Shown in pieces: positions 33,499 to 42,821 of a stretch of DNA of 64,000 bases. A program made the position numbers and the translations under genes. Numbering within the stretch: the stretch's first letter is position 1; every line of letters begins with the position of its first letter. The notes under the pieces are model-generated. The model was not told the origin of the DNA. It did not search any database and was given only the letters and a program-made list of their open reading frames with translations. The stretch is taken from NCBI RefSeq assembly GCF_030347395.1, contig NZ_CP128170.1, positions 992,001-1,056,000 on the forward strand, written 5' to 3'. Origin of the DNA: Microbacterium sp. ET2 (GTDB lineage: Bacteria; Actinomycetota; Actinomycetes; Actinomycetales; Microbacteriaceae).

Positions 33499-34032
33499 AT
33501 GGCGACGTCGGGCTCCGTCGGAGCGCTCGTTCCGGCGGGGCCCGCCGCGGCGGGCTGGGGAGCCGGGCTTCTGCTGATCGCGCTGGGAGCAGGAGCGCTC
33601 ACCGGCGAGGCGACGGACCTCGGCGGCCGTGTCCTCGGTCTGGCGTTGGCGACCATCGGATTCGCCGCTCTCGTCTGGGGCGGGATCTCGCTCGCCCGTG
33701 GCCGGCTGATCATGACGCGAGCGGTGGGGGTCACCGTCCTGGTGACGTTGGTCGCGCTGGTCGCGGCCTTCATCCATGACCCAGCGGGAAACAGCATCCT
33801 GGCCGTCGCCGTGACGGCTCTGCTTCTGACGGTCGTCGCCGGATGGACCGCGGTCGCCCGCCGCCGTGACGCTGACGCCCGACCCGACGCGGGAAGCCTC
33901 GGCATCATCGTCGCGGCGATGCTCGTCGCCGGCATCGTCACGCCCGCTCTCGCGGCATCGGAGGCCGCGCGCGTCAGCGCCGACTCCGGCGGGCGCGTCA
34001 CCGTGCTCGACCGCGACGGTCACGATCACTGA
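33499..34032 (+). CDS. Hypothetical membrane protein
   Basis: This 177-residue protein has five hydrophobic segments, e.g. AGLAGFAALVW-like stretches near residues 45-60 and SLGIIVAAMLVAGIVTPAL near 135-155, and a short acidic/His end (RDGHDH). I do not recognise a family. It starts 2 bases after the DUF4383 stop, so it is co-transcribed and perhaps works with it. Confidence 0.65.
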   Translation: MATSGSVGALVPAGPAAAGWGAGLLLIALGAGALTGEATDLGGRVLGLALATIGFAALVWGGISLARGRLIMTRAVGVTVLVTLVALVAAFIHDPAGNSILAVAVTALLLTVVAGWTAVARRRDADARPDAGSLGIIVAAMLVAGIVTPALAASEAARVSADSGGRVTVLDRDGHDH

Positions 34033-34053
34033 CCGCCGCCCATCGGTCTCGGA

Positions 34054-34998
34054 TCAGACGATGGCGGAGATCCGCCAGGAGGCCTCGGAGGACGCACCGG
34101 GCGCGAGCTCGATGAGACCGGCGTCGAAGTCGTAGCGGCCGGCGTTGAACGCGTCGGGGGCGCATGTCATCGGCTCGACCGCGAGACCGAGGCGGGAGAC
34201 GGCCTTGTCGGGCTTGTCGGCCGTGTGGATCTGGGCCCACGCACAGGCGGTGTTCCACGTCATGGCGACGCCGGTGCCGTCCTCAGATGTCACGCGCACG
34301 GTGGCGAAGCCATCCTCATCGCGCGTGAAGCCGGTGTACGCGTGGTCGAGCTCGACCTGGCCGATTCGCCGAGCGCGACGGAAGTCGAACCGCTCGGCGC
34401 CGGCGGTCTCGACATGTTCGAGCGAGACGGGGATCAGCCGGTCGTCGGTGACGGTGAGGACGTCATCGGCCGGGAGCTCGAGCGTCCACTCATCGACGAG
34501 ACCGGGACCCGCGACGAGGTAGGGGTGGGGCCCCGTCCCCCACGGCGCGGTCTCATCGCTGTGGTTGCGCACCCGCACGGTCTGGGCGAGGCCTTCGGCT
34601 GAGAGCTGGAAGGTCGTCTCCACGCCGAGCTCCCAGGGGTAGCCGGTCTGCGCGACGATCGTCGCCGCGAGCGTGACGTGGCTCGGGCCTTTGTCGATCG
34701 CTTCGAAGTCGAGCCACGACCCCAGGCCGTGCAGCGCGTGCCCCCGCGCGGGCTCGGTCAGCGCGACGCGGCGCTGGACACCGCGGAAGGTGTAGATCCC
34801 GTCGACGACGCGATTGGGCCACGGCGCGAGGGTGGCTCCGCGGTAGGAGGGACGCACCTCGTCGGCGCCGAAGGGGACGACGAGGTCACGGCCCCGGAAG
34901 GTGAGACACCGCAGTGTCGCGCCGACGCTGGCGATGCACGCCTCGTAGTCCCCCGCGCGAAGAGAATGCTGCGTGCCCGAGACGGAGTGCGATGCCAT
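34054..34998 (-). CDS. Aldose 1-epimerase family protein
   Basis: This 314-residue beta-sandwich enzyme carries the mutarotase signatures PWPNRVVDGIYTFRG, the catalytic His in HALHGLG, GPHPYLVAG with the second His, and a Glu in GLAVEPMTC. It would interconvert alpha and beta anomers of the sugar, here most likely arabinose, because it follows araA by 5 bases. The start at 34998 lies 5 bases after the araA stop; a longer frame upstream overlaps araA and is rejected. Confidence 0.9.
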   Translation of the reverse strand: MASHSVSGTQHSLRAGDYEACIASVGATLRCLTFRGRDLVVPFGADEVRPSYRGATLAPWPNRVVDGIYTFRGVQRRVALTEPARGHALHGLGSWLDFEAIDKGPSHVTLAATIVAQTGYPWELGVETTFQLSAEGLAQTVRVRNHSDETAPWGTGPHPYLVAGPGLVDEWTLELPADDVLTVTDDRLIPVSLEHVETAGAERFDFRRARRIGQVELDHAYTGFTRDEDGFATVRVTSEDGTGVAMTWNTACAWAQIHTADKPDKAVSRLGLAVEPMTCAPDAFNAGRYDFDAGLIELAPGASSEASWRISAIV

Positions 34999-35003
34999 AG
35001 AAG

Positions 35004-36509
35004 TCAGATTCCCTGCGCGAGTCGGTAGTAGGCCTGGTTCCACCGGAGCTCCCGCTGGAAGTCGCGGACGGTGGTGTGCTCGTCGATCACGACGAGCTCG
35101 GTGCGGGCGATCTCGGCGAAGTCGCGGAAGACCTCTACACCCACGGCCGTCGTCATCACAGTATGGTGCGCGGCGCCCGCCGCAAGCCAGCAGGCCGCCG
35201 AGGTGGCGAAGTCGGGAGCCGGCTTCCACACGGCGCGACCGACGGGAAGCCGTGGGAGGTCGGGGGCATCGACGTTCTCGACGACGTTGGCGACGAGGCG
35301 GAACCGGTCACGCATGTCGCTCATGGCGACGACCAGCGCCGGCCCCGGGTCGGCGGTGAACACGAGCCGGACGGGATCGGCCTTGCCGCCGATTCCCAGC
35401 GGATGCACTTCGAGGCGCGGCCTCTGCGTCGTCAGCGACGGCGCGACTTCGAGCATGTGCGCGCCGAGGATGCGTTCGGACCCCGGGATCAGGTCGTAGG
35501 TGTAGTCCTCCATGAGGCTCGCGCCCCCGGGGCGTCCGGCGCCCATGACGTTCGCCACTCGGACCAGAATGGCGGTCTTCCAATCACCCTCGGCGCCGAA
35601 GCCGTAGCCCTCGGCCATGAGCCGCTGCACGGCGAGGCCGGGGAGCTGCGTCAGCGCGCCGAGGTCCTCGAACGAGGTGGTGAATGCGCCGAAGCCACCC
35701 GCCTCGAGGAAGGAGCGGAGTCCGACCTCGATCGCGGCGCCGTCACGCAGGCTCTGATGGCGGTCGCCGCCCGGCAGCAGTTCGGCGGCCACGTCGTAGG
35801 TCGCCTCGTACTCCTCGACGAGCGCGTCGATATCGGCGGCCGAGGCGTCGGCGACAGCATCAGCGAGCTCGTTGACACCCCACGTGTTGACCTGCACGCC
35901 GAAGCGCAACTCGGCTTCGGTCTTGTCACCCTCGGTGACGGCGACGTAACGCATGTTGTCCCCGAAGCGCGCGAGTTTCAGCGAACGGGCCGCCGCCCAC
36001 CCTGCCGCGGCCCGCTGCCAGTCCTCGACCTGCTGATGAACGGCCGGATTCGACACGTGCCCGACGACGGTCTTGCGTGCCACGCCGAGTCTGGTCTGGA
36101 TGTACCCGAACTCGCGATCGCCGTGGGCGGCCTGGTTGAGGTTCATGAAGTCGAAGTCGATGTCCGCCCAGGGCAGCTCGACGTTCGCCTGGGTGTGCAG
36201 GTGCAGCAGCGGCTTCTGCAGCGCGTCGAGCCCCGCGATCCACATCTTCGCCGGGCTGAACGTGTGCATCCAGGCGATGATGCCGATCACCTCGTCACGC
36301 GCGTTGACCTCGAGCGCAAGCCGGCGGATCGAGTCGGCGTCCTTCAGCACGGGCTTCCAGACGACACGGACGGGGAGGCCGTCCAGCCCCGCGGCGACCG
36401 CTTGGGACTGCTCGGCGACCTGGCGGAGCGTCTCCTCGCCGTAGAGCGTCTGGCTTCCGGTGACGAACCACACTTCGTAGGCGTGGAGAGAGGTGGACAG
36501 TGACGGCAT
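35004..36509 (-). CDS. araA: L-arabinose isomerase
   Basis: This 501-residue enzyme matches AraA in full length: [19 protein letters not shown] at the start, [43 protein letters not shown] with metal-binding Glu residues, and [20 protein letters not shown]. It converts L-arabinose to L-ribulose in the cytoplasm, using Mn. It is the third gene of the araD-araB-araA unit and is 25 bases after araB. Confidence 0.97.
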   Translation of the reverse strand: MPSLSTSLHAYEVWFVTGSQTLYGEETLRQVAEQSQAVAAGLDGLPVRVVWKPVLKDADSIRRLALEVNARDEVIGIIAWMHTFSPAKMWIAGLDALQKPLLHLHTQANVELPWADIDFDFMNLNQAAHGDREFGYIQTRLGVARKTVVGHVSNPAVHQQVEDWQRAAAGWAAARSLKLARFGDNMRYVAVTEGDKTEAELRFGVQVNTWGVNELADAVADASAADIDALVEEYEATYDVAAELLPGGDRHQSLRDGAAIEVGLRSFLEAGGFGAFTTSFEDLGALTQLPGLAVQRLMAEGYGFGAEGDWKTAILVRVANVMGAGRPGGASLMEDYTYDLIPGSERILGAHMLEVAPSLTTQRPRLEVHPLGIGGKADPVRLVFTADPGPALVVAMSDMRDRFRLVANVVENVDAPDLPRLPVGRAVWKPAPDFATSAACWLAAGAAHHTVMTTAVGVEVFRDFAEIARTELVVIDEHTTVRDFQRELRWNQAYYRLAQGI

Positions 36510-36534
36510 GACGGTGTTCCTTCGGGTGGGATGG

Positions 36535-38121
36535 TCAGAGGGCGGCGACAGCGGCGCGCTCGACGGCGAGCGCCGCCTCGTAGCGGACGAGGAATCGGGC
36601 GAAGCCGGCCACATCCTCGGGTCGGGGGTCGACGGTCACCGTTTTCGCGTCGGCGAAGACGTGCCTGTCGAGGTAGTCGGAGAGAGTCGCTGCGTCGGCG
36701 TGCAGAAGCTGGGCGGCGAGCACCGCCATCCCCCACGGACCCCCTTCGCTCGCGGTCTCGCCGACGGCGACGGGGGTGTCGATCGCGGCGGCGAGGAACC
36801 GCTGCGCGACCCCGGCGGTGCGGAAGACCCCGCCGTGGGCGAACATGCGGTCGATCGTGACGCCCTCATCGGAGAGCACGCGCATACCGAGAGCGAGGGT
36901 GCCGAACATCCCGTAGAGCTGCGTGCGGATCGCGTTCGCGAGCGTGAATCGGCTGTCGGGCGTCCGCACGAACAGCGGTCGGCCCTCATCGAGGCCGACG
37001 ATGGGCTCACCGGAGAGGTGGTTGAAGGCGATCAGGCCGCCGGCGTCGGGGTCGCCCTGCTCCGCCTCGCGCAGGAGGATCTCGAAGACCTCATCGGAGG
37101 AGAGAGGCGCCCCGGCGCGCTCGGCGAAGTCGCCGAACATCCCCGCCCATGCCGCAAGCTCGCTGGCGCCGTTGTTGCAGTGCACCATCGCCACGGGGTC
37201 GCCGGCGGGCGTGGTCACGATGTCGATCTCGTGATGCGCGGCCGCGAGCGCGCCTTCGAGCACGACCATCGCGAAGATGCTCGTGCCGGCGCTGACATTC
37301 CCGGTGCGCGGCGCGACGGCGTTCGTGGCCACCATCCCCGTTCCGGCGTCGCCTTCCGGAGGACAGAACGGGATGCCGGGGAGCAGCCGCCCGGTGGGGT
37401 CGAGCCGGGCCGCCCCGGCCTCGGTGAGCGCGCCGGCGGGCTCACCCGCCCTCAGGACCCGCGGGAGGAGCTCGGCGATGCGGAGGCCCGGCGCCGCCTC
37501 GGCGACCATCCCGTCGAAGGTCTCGACGAGTCGGAGGTCGTAGTCGCGGGTCGCCGGGTCGATGGGGAACATTCCGGACGCGTCTCCCACGCCCAGCACC
37601 CGCTCCCCTGTCAGCTGCCCGTGGACGTACCCCGCGAGGGTCGTGAGGGAGCGGATCTCGGGGAGGTGGGGCTCACCGTCCAGAACCGCCTGGTAGAGGT
37701 GGGCGACCGACCATCGGAGCGGGATGTTCTGCTCGAATGCCGTGGACAGCGCTTCGGCGGCCGGTCCGGTCGTGGTGTTGCGCCACGTGCGGAAGGGGGT
37801 CAGCAGCTCACCTTCGCCGTCGAACGCGAGGTAGCCGTGCATCATGGCCGAGACGCCGAGGGCACCGATCGTCTCGAGGACGACGCCATGACGCCGCTCG
37901 ACGTCCGCCGCGAGGTCGGCATAGGCGCTGCGCACACCCTCCCAGACGTCGTCGAGCGAGTAGGTCCAGATCCTCCCCTCGAAGCGGTTCTCCCAGGCGT
38001 GCGAGCCGACCGCGAGCACTCGCGTCGGATCGTCGGCGTCGACCAGGCACGCTTTGATCCGGGTCGACCCGAGCTCGACGCCGAGGGCGGTCCGACCGGC
38101 GGTGACGGCCTCCGCGCTCAT
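36535..38121 (-). CDS. araB: Ribulokinase / FGGY-family carbohydrate kinase
   Basis: This 528-residue FGGY kinase begins [15 protein letters not shown] and has [23 protein letters not shown], an ATP-binding [12 protein letters not shown] and [20 protein letters not shown]. It would phosphorylate L-ribulose to L-ribulose 5-phosphate. The length and gene order support araB, although FGGY kinases can vary in substrate. Its ATG overlaps the araD stop as ATGA, so araD translation normally feeds it; the araD frameshift could therefore affect its yield. Confidence 0.92.
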   Translation of the reverse strand: MSAEAVTAGRTALGVELGSTRIKACLVDADDPTRVLAVGSHAWENRFEGRIWTYSLDDVWEGVRSAYADLAADVERRHGVVLETIGALGVSAMMHGYLAFDGEGELLTPFRTWRNTTTGPAAEALSTAFEQNIPLRWSVAHLYQAVLDGEPHLPEIRSLTTLAGYVHGQLTGERVLGVGDASGMFPIDPATRDYDLRLVETFDGMVAEAAPGLRIAELLPRVLRAGEPAGALTEAGAARLDPTGRLLPGIPFCPPEGDAGTGMVATNAVAPRTGNVSAGTSIFAMVVLEGALAAAHHEIDIVTTPAGDPVAMVHCNNGASELAAWAGMFGDFAERAGAPLSSDEVFEILLREAEQGDPDAGGLIAFNHLSGEPIVGLDEGRPLFVRTPDSRFTLANAIRTQLYGMFGTLALGMRVLSDEGVTIDRMFAHGGVFRTAGVAQRFLAAAIDTPVAVGETASEGGPWGMAVLAAQLLHADAATLSDYLDRHVFADAKTVTVDPRPEDVAGFARFLVRYEAALAVERAAVAAL

Positions 38122-38860
38122 CGCGCATCCTCCGGACGGCGATCGTCGGTGCTCTGCCCGTAGACATTCTGATATCGGTCGTAGAGCCGGTCGATCGAGT
38201 CCTGCGGGATCGGGATGAGGGCCCCCCTTGTCGTGCGATGTGGATGGTTCGCGCGGCATCCTCGACCATGACGGCGGCCTTCACCGCGTCCTTCGCGGAG
38301 ACTCCGATGGTGAAGGGGCCGTGGTTGCGCATCAGGACAGCTCTGGAGCGATGACCGCGGAGCGTCTCGACGATCCCGCGGCCGATCGAGTCGTCGCCGA
38401 TGATCGCGAACGGGCCGATGGGGATCGGGCCCCCGAATTCGTCGGCCATGCCGGTGATGACGCACGGGATCTCCTCCCCCCGCGCGGCCCACGCCACGGC
38501 GTAGGTCGAGTGGGTGTGGACCACTCCGCCCACCTCCGGCATGTTCCGATACACATAGGCGTGCGCGGCGGTGTCGCTCGACGGGCTCCGCTCGCTTCCC
38601 GCCGAGCCGGGCACGACGTCGCCTTCGAGGTCGCACAGGATCATGTTCTGCGCGTCGAGGTCGTCGTACGAGACGCCGGACGGCTTGATGACGAAGAGAT
38701 CTGTGCCCGGCACCCGGCCGGAGACGTTCCCGCCCGTCCAGACCACGAGCCCGTACCGGACGAGTTCATCGTGCAGGCGCGCGACATCGGCACGGACGGT
38801 TTCGATGGCTTCGCGAACAGCGGGGTCGAACGACGGCGTCGCAGCATCAGTGCTGGGCAC
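38118..38860 (-). pseudogene. araD: L-ribulose-5-phosphate 4-epimerase, frameshifted
   Basis: The frame from GTG 38860 (GGAGGAATC upstream) encodes a normal AraD for about 211 residues: GNVSGR, VIKPSGVSYDD, SSDTAAHAYVY, VVHTHSTYAVAWA and VLMRNHGPFTIG with the metal His residues. It then reads IHIARQGGP and leaves the family sequence. The expected end (ALIPIPQDSIDRLYDRYQNV and beyond) lies in the -1 frame and ends at 38118. The break is in a run of six C on the plus strand (38222-38227); seven would restore the gene. The product would make D-xylulose 5-phosphate. Consensus error, true mutation and slippage are all possible. Confidence 0.88.
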
Positions 38861-38905
38861 GATTCCTCCCTCGGTGGCGGATGCGCGAGAGCGCAGGCGA
38901 TGTCA

Positions 38906-38919
38906 TGTTACCGGTAACA
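38906..38919. promoter_or_regulatory. Palindromic operator before araD
   Basis: TGTTACCGGTAACA is a perfect 14-base palindrome with a central CG typical of LacI-family sites, 46 bases before the araD start. GTTACCGG recurs at 39976-39983 just upstream of the adjacent LacI-family gene, a possible half site for autoregulation. Confidence 0.65.
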
Positions 38920-38954
38920 CGACGGCTCGTACAGAGCAGGCGGCCGTGATCGGA

Positions 38955-39965
38955 TCACGGCACCGGCGCCGGCGGGCGTGTCGTCGAGGCCCGCCGCACC
39001 AGGGTGGGCGCGGCCGGATGCGTCGGCGGGTCGATCGCTCCGAGAATTTCGGCGACGGCATGCCTGGCCTCCCCGGCGACGTCCAAACGCACGGTCGTGA
39101 GCGCGGGACGGTAGAACGCCGCATCGGGATTGTCGTCGAACCCGGTCACGCTCACGCTCGCCGGCACCTCCACGCCCGCTGCGCGAAGCCCTGCGATCAC
39201 ACCCAGCGCCATCTGGTCGTTGGCGGCCACGACCGCGGTCGGCCCGTCCGGCTTCCGCGTCGCAGCAGCGATCACCTCACCGAGCGCCGCCGCGGTCGCA
39301 GCGGTCCAGTCCCCCTCCCAGCGCAGCGTCGTATCCAGACCCGCCTCAACGAGTGCACGGACCGCGCCTGCCTCGCGGCTGACCGCTTCGCTCCACGCCG
39401 CAGGACCCGCGAGCCGGGCGATCCGGCGATGGCCGAGGCCGAGGAGGTGGCGGACGGCCGCGGCTGCGCCCTCGGCCTGCCGCTCGCCGCCCTCCCCCTC
39501 GTGAAGGGCGGCCACACGCACATCAGGATGAGCCTCCCGCAACGCCGCCGAGGTCGTCAGATGCGGAGCCAGCACGATGATGCCGTCGACGCCCTGGTCG
39601 ATGAGGCGGTCGGCGGCGGCGATCACGGATGCCGCGCTGTCGGCGTCCGCGTACGCGGTCGCGATCCAGCGGCCCTGCTCCCGGGCCGCGGCGTCGAGGG
39701 CGGCGATGCCGACAGCGGGTCCGTACAGAGCGGCGTCGGAGGCGAGCACGCCGAGCGTCCGGGTTGTTCGCGTCCCGAGCGCGCGTGCGGCGTTGTTCAC
39801 CCGGTATCCGAGACGACTCACGGTCTCGAGCACCCGCGCACGCGTCTCGGGGCGGATGTGCGGGTGATCGTTGAGCACCCGCGACACCGTCTGCGGGGAG
39901 ACGCCGGCAGCGGCTGCGACCTCGCGCATGCCGAGGCGAGCGCGCCGGTCGTCGGGGGCGGTCAT
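38955..39965 (-). CDS. LacI-family regulator of the arabinose locus
   Basis: This 336-residue repressor has HTH MREVAAAAGVSPQTVSRVLN (about residues 13-32), the hinge RPETRARVLETVSRLGYRVN and a sugar-binding-like effector domain with VSVTGFDDNPDAAFYRPALT. Located directly upstream of araDBA on the same strand and divergent from the sugar ABC operon, it is the likely arabinose sensor that binds the palindrome at 38906. ATG 39965 is used; the ATG at 39929 is possible. Confidence 0.88.
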   Translation of the reverse strand: MTAPDDRRARLGMREVAAAAGVSPQTVSRVLNDHPHIRPETRARVLETVSRLGYRVNNAARALGTRTTRTLGVLASDAALYGPAVGIAALDAAAREQGRWIATAYADADSAASVIAAADRLIDQGVDGIIVLAPHLTTSAALREAHPDVRVAALHEGEGGERQAEGAAAAVRHLLGLGHRRIARLAGPAAWSEAVSREAGAVRALVEAGLDTTLRWEGDWTAATAAALGEVIAAATRKPDGPTAVVAANDQMALGVIAGLRAAGVEVPASVSVTGFDDNPDAAFYRPALTTVRLDVAGEARHAVAEILGAIDPPTHPAAPTLVRRASTTRPPAPVP

Positions 39966-40085
39966 GGCACCCGAGGTTACCGGGCGATCGTGCGGCGACA
40001 CACAAATGTGATCCTTCACCGCGAATGAGACAAGGCCGTGGTGAATCTCTCCAGGCGCATCCCGGACGGGGGGACCGTTACCAGA

Positions 40086-40133
40086 CTGTTATCGCTCACA
40101 TCTTGCGCGGTGCGTGAATGTGAAGGCTAACAT
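40086..40133 (+). promoter_or_regulatory. Operators and promoter of the sugar ABC operon
   Basis: Two related 16-base words lie in opposite orientation: CTGTTATCGCTCACAT (40086-40101) on plus and ATGTTAGCCTTCACAT on minus (40118-40133), both fitting TGTTA-K-C-S-S-Y-TCACAT (roughly). TTGCGC (40103-40108) and TAACAT (40128-40133) could be -35 and -10 boxes with a long, 19-base spacer, so the second site would cover the -10. The binding protein may be the LacI at 38955 or the one at 46535. Confidence 0.5.
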
Positions 40134-40207
40134 TTCGACCGTATCGCCATTGCGGTGCACGCACTGAACCGGCACTGCAGCCGGGACCCGACGAGGAGGT
40201 TTGGGGA

Positions 40208-41197
40208 ATGAGAAGAAGTGTGCTGGGAAGCATCGCCCTGATCGGAGCGGTGGCCCTTACGGCCGTGGGTTGCGCGAGCGGCGGCGGCGGCGCCGGAGCC
40301 GGCGGAGACGGTGGTGGAGGCGAGCTCGTCACGGTCGGCTTCGCGCAGACCGGGTCCGAGTCGGGCTGGCGCAGCGCGAACACTGAATCGATGCAGGAGG
40401 CGTTCTCGGAGGAGAACGGGTTCGAGCTGATCTTCAATGCCGCGGACAACGACCCCGCGGCACAGATCTCGGCGGTCCGCGACTTCATCAGCCGCGGTGT
40501 CGAGGCGATCGTCATCGCGCCCATCGTCGAGGACGGCTGGGACGACGTACTGCAGGAGGCGTCGGATGCCGGCATCCCCGTCATCCTCGAGGACCGCACC
40601 GTCAGCGCCCCCGAGGATCTGTATGCGAGCTGGGTGGGTCTGGACTTCAAGAAGGAAGGCGTGATGGCCGGCGAGTGGGCCGCAGAGGAATTCGGCGACA
40701 CCCCGACGAAGATGGTCGTCCTCGAGGGCACGACCGGGTCGGCTCCTGCCAACGATCGCGCCGAGGGCTTCGCGGAGGCGATCGAGGGCACAGCCATAGA
40801 GACGATCGACTCGCAGACCGGAGACTTCACCCGCGACGGCGGCAAGACGGTCATGGAGGGCTTCCTCCAGAAGTACGGGGTCGACGGGATCGACCTGCTG
40901 TACGCGCACAACGACGACATGGCTCTCGGCGCGATCGAGGCCATCGAGGCGGCCGGCGGTGTCCCGGGGGAGGACATCAAGATCGTGTCGATCGACGCGG
41001 TCAAGGACGGGATGCAGGCGCTCGTCGACGGCAAGATCAACTTCATCGTGGAGTGCAACCCGCTGCTGGGCGAACTGGCTGCGGGGCTGGTGACGGACGT
41101 CCTTGCGGGCGAGACCGTCGAGAAGACGTACTACGTCGAGGACCAGACCTTCACGCAGGAGCAGGCCGCCGCCGTCATCGACTCGCGTCCCTACTGA
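40208..41197 (+). CDS. Sugar ABC transporter binding lipoprotein (YtfQ-like)
   Basis: This 329-residue class I (PBP1) binding protein has a lipoprotein signal (MRRSVLGSIALIGAVALTAV) with lipobox AVGC, a Gly-rich linker, then LVTVGFAQTGSESGWRSANT and DLLYAHNDDMALGAIEAIE. This start, GSESGWRxAN, is typical of YtfQ, the galactofuranose-binding protein of E. coli, and of arabinose-binding relatives (AraU of Shewanella). GAGGAGG lies upstream of the ATG. It leads a five-gene transport operon divergent from the ara genes, so L-arabinose is the likely ligand. Confidence 0.92.
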   Translation: MRRSVLGSIALIGAVALTAVGCASGGGGAGAGGDGGGGELVTVGFAQTGSESGWRSANTESMQEAFSEENGFELIFNAADNDPAAQISAVRDFISRGVEAIVIAPIVEDGWDDVLQEASDAGIPVILEDRTVSAPEDLYASWVGLDFKKEGVMAGEWAAEEFGDTPTKMVVLEGTTGSAPANDRAEGFAEAIEGTAIETIDSQTGDFTRDGGKTVMEGFLQKYGVDGIDLLYAHNDDMALGAIEAIEAAGGVPGEDIKIVSIDAVKDGMQALVDGKINFIVECNPLLGELAAGLVTDVLAGETVEKTYYVEDQTFTQEQAAAVIDSRPY

Positions 41198-41205
41198 GCC
41201 GGCCC

Positions 41206-41241
41206 GCCCGCCGGGGTCCGCATCGCGGACCGCCGGCGGGC
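41206..41241 (+). terminator. Intra-operon hairpin after the YtfQ-like gene
   Basis: GCCCGCCGG + GGTCCGC (41206-41221) pairs with GCGGACC + CCGGCGGGC (41225-41241) with one bulged base. The 16-base-pair stem between binding protein and ATPase genes likely limits read-through or stabilises the upstream mRNA. Confidence 0.6.
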
Positions 41242-41288
41242 GTCTCCCCTCCCCTTCGTCCTCTCACCGACGCGAAAGCACGACCGCC

Positions 41289-42821
41289 ATGACGTCTGCC
41301 ACTGTCGAAACGCCCCCCGTCGTCGCGATGCGCGACATCACCATCCGCTTCCCCGGCGTCCTGGCGCTGGACGGTGTCGACTTCACGCTGCGACCCGGCG
41401 AGGTGCACTCGCTCATGGGCGAGAACGGCGCGGGGAAGTCCACCCTCATCAAGGCGCTCACGGGCGTGTACCCGGTGGACTCCGGCACCATCACGGTCGA
41501 CGGCCGACCGCAGTCGTTCGATGGGGCCGCTGACGCTCAGGACGCCGGCATCGCCACCGTCTACCAGGAAGTGAACCTCTGCGCGAACCTCTCCGTCGGA
41601 GAGAATGTGATGCTCGGCCACGAGCCACGACGCGCCGGCGCGATCGACTGGGATCGTGTCCACCAGGTGGCCGCCGAGCGTCTCGGAGATCTCGGTGTCG
41701 GAATCGACACGAGGTCGCTGTTGTCGAGCCACGCCATCGCGGTGCAGCAGCTCGTCGCCATCGCGCGCGCCATGGTCCTCGATGCCCGGGTCCTCGTCCT
41801 GGACGAACCCACCTCCAGCCTGGACCGAGGAGAGGTCGAGCGCTTGTTCGCCGTCATCCGGGATCTTCGAACGCGGGGCGTGGCCATCCTCTTCGTCAGC
41901 CACTTCCTCGACCAGGTCTACGAGATCTCCGACCGCATCACCGTCCTCAGGAACGGCCGCCTGGTCGGCGAGCACACCGCCGCCGACCTTCCCCGAGACG
42001 CCCTCGTCAGCATGATGCTCGGACGTGAGCTGTCGGATCTGGCCGAGATCTCCCGGTCCTCCGAACGCGACATCGACCGTTCCGGAGTCCCGGTCCTGCG
42101 CGCTCGCAGCATCGGGCGCCGGGGTGTGCTCGAACCCCTCGACATCGACGTCCATCCCGGCGAAGTGGTCGGAATCGCCGGGCTCCTCGGCTCGGGCCGC
42201 ACCGAGCTCGTCCGGCTGCTGTACGGCGCTGACCGCGCCGACTCAGGATCCCTCGAGATCGACGGTCGAACCGCGAAGATCACCTCTCCGCGTCACGCGA
42301 TCGACAGGCGCTTGGCGTTCTCCTCCGAGGACCGCCGCGCGGAGGGTGTCGTCGGCGACCTCACCGTCGCCGAGAACATCGTGCTGGGCATTCAAGCGTC
42401 GCGTGGCTGGATGCGGCCGATCAGACGGGGGGAGCGCGACGCCGTCGTCTCCGAGTACATGAGTGCGCTGGGGGTCCGCCCGGCCGATCCCCACGCGCTT
42501 GTGCGCAACCTCTCCGGCGGAAATCAGCAGAAGGTCCTCCTCGCCCGCTGGCTCGCCACCGCGCCGGAGCTGCTCATCCTCGACGAGCCGACCCGCGGCA
42601 TCGATGTCGGTGCCAAAGCGGACATCCAGCGGAAGGTCCAGCGCCTGTCGGAGCAGGGACTTGCCGTCATCTTCATCTCCTCAGAGCTGGAGGAGGTGCT
42701 TCGATTGGCCCAGCGGATCGTCGTCATGCGGGACCGCCGCCGGATCGGCGAGCTCGATGCCCGGACCACCGACATCGACAGCCTCATCGACTACATCGCC
42801 AACGAGGGAAGCGCAGCATGA
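41289..42821 (+). CDS. Sugar ABC transporter ATPase, duplicated domains (YtfR-like)
   Basis: This 510-residue CUT2 ATPase has two ABC domains. The first is complete, with Walker A GENGAGKS (44-51), Walker B VLVLDEPTSSLD and the YtfR-type FVSHFLDQVYEISDRITVLR. The second (about 270-505) has a degenerate Walker A (GLLGSGRTEL) but a good signature LSGGNQQK and Walker B LLILDEPTRGID, as in RbsA/AraG proteins. It powers the permeases encoded next, with which it overlaps as ATGA. Confidence 0.95.
   Translation: MTSATVETPPVVAMRDITIRFPGVLALDGVDFTLRPGEVHSLMGENGAGKSTLIKALTGVYPVDSGTITVDGRPQSFDGAADAQDAGIATVYQEVNLCANLSVGENVMLGHEPRRAGAIDWDRVHQVAAERLGDLGVGIDTRSLLSSHAIAVQQLVAIARAMVLDARVLVLDEPTSSLDRGEVERLFAVIRDLRTRGVAILFVSHFLDQVYEISDRITVLRNGRLVGEHTAADLPRDALVSMMLGRELSDLAEISRSSERDIDRSGVPVLRARSIGRRGVLEPLDIDVHPGEVVGIAGLLGSGRTELVRLLYGADRADSGSLEIDGRTAKITSPRHAIDRRLAFSSEDRRAEGVVGDLTVAENIVLGIQASRGWMRPIRRGERDAVVSEYMSALGVRPADPHALVRNLSGGNQQKVLLARWLATAPELLILDEPTRGIDVGAKADIQRKVQRLSEQGLAVIFISSELEEVLRLAQRIVVMRDRRRIGELDARTTDIDSLIDYIANEGSAA

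Noticed and set aside
37808..38117. Extension of the araD frame into araB
   Set aside because: It results from the frameshift; the translated tail is out-of-frame araB and has no family match, so it is not a real fusion.
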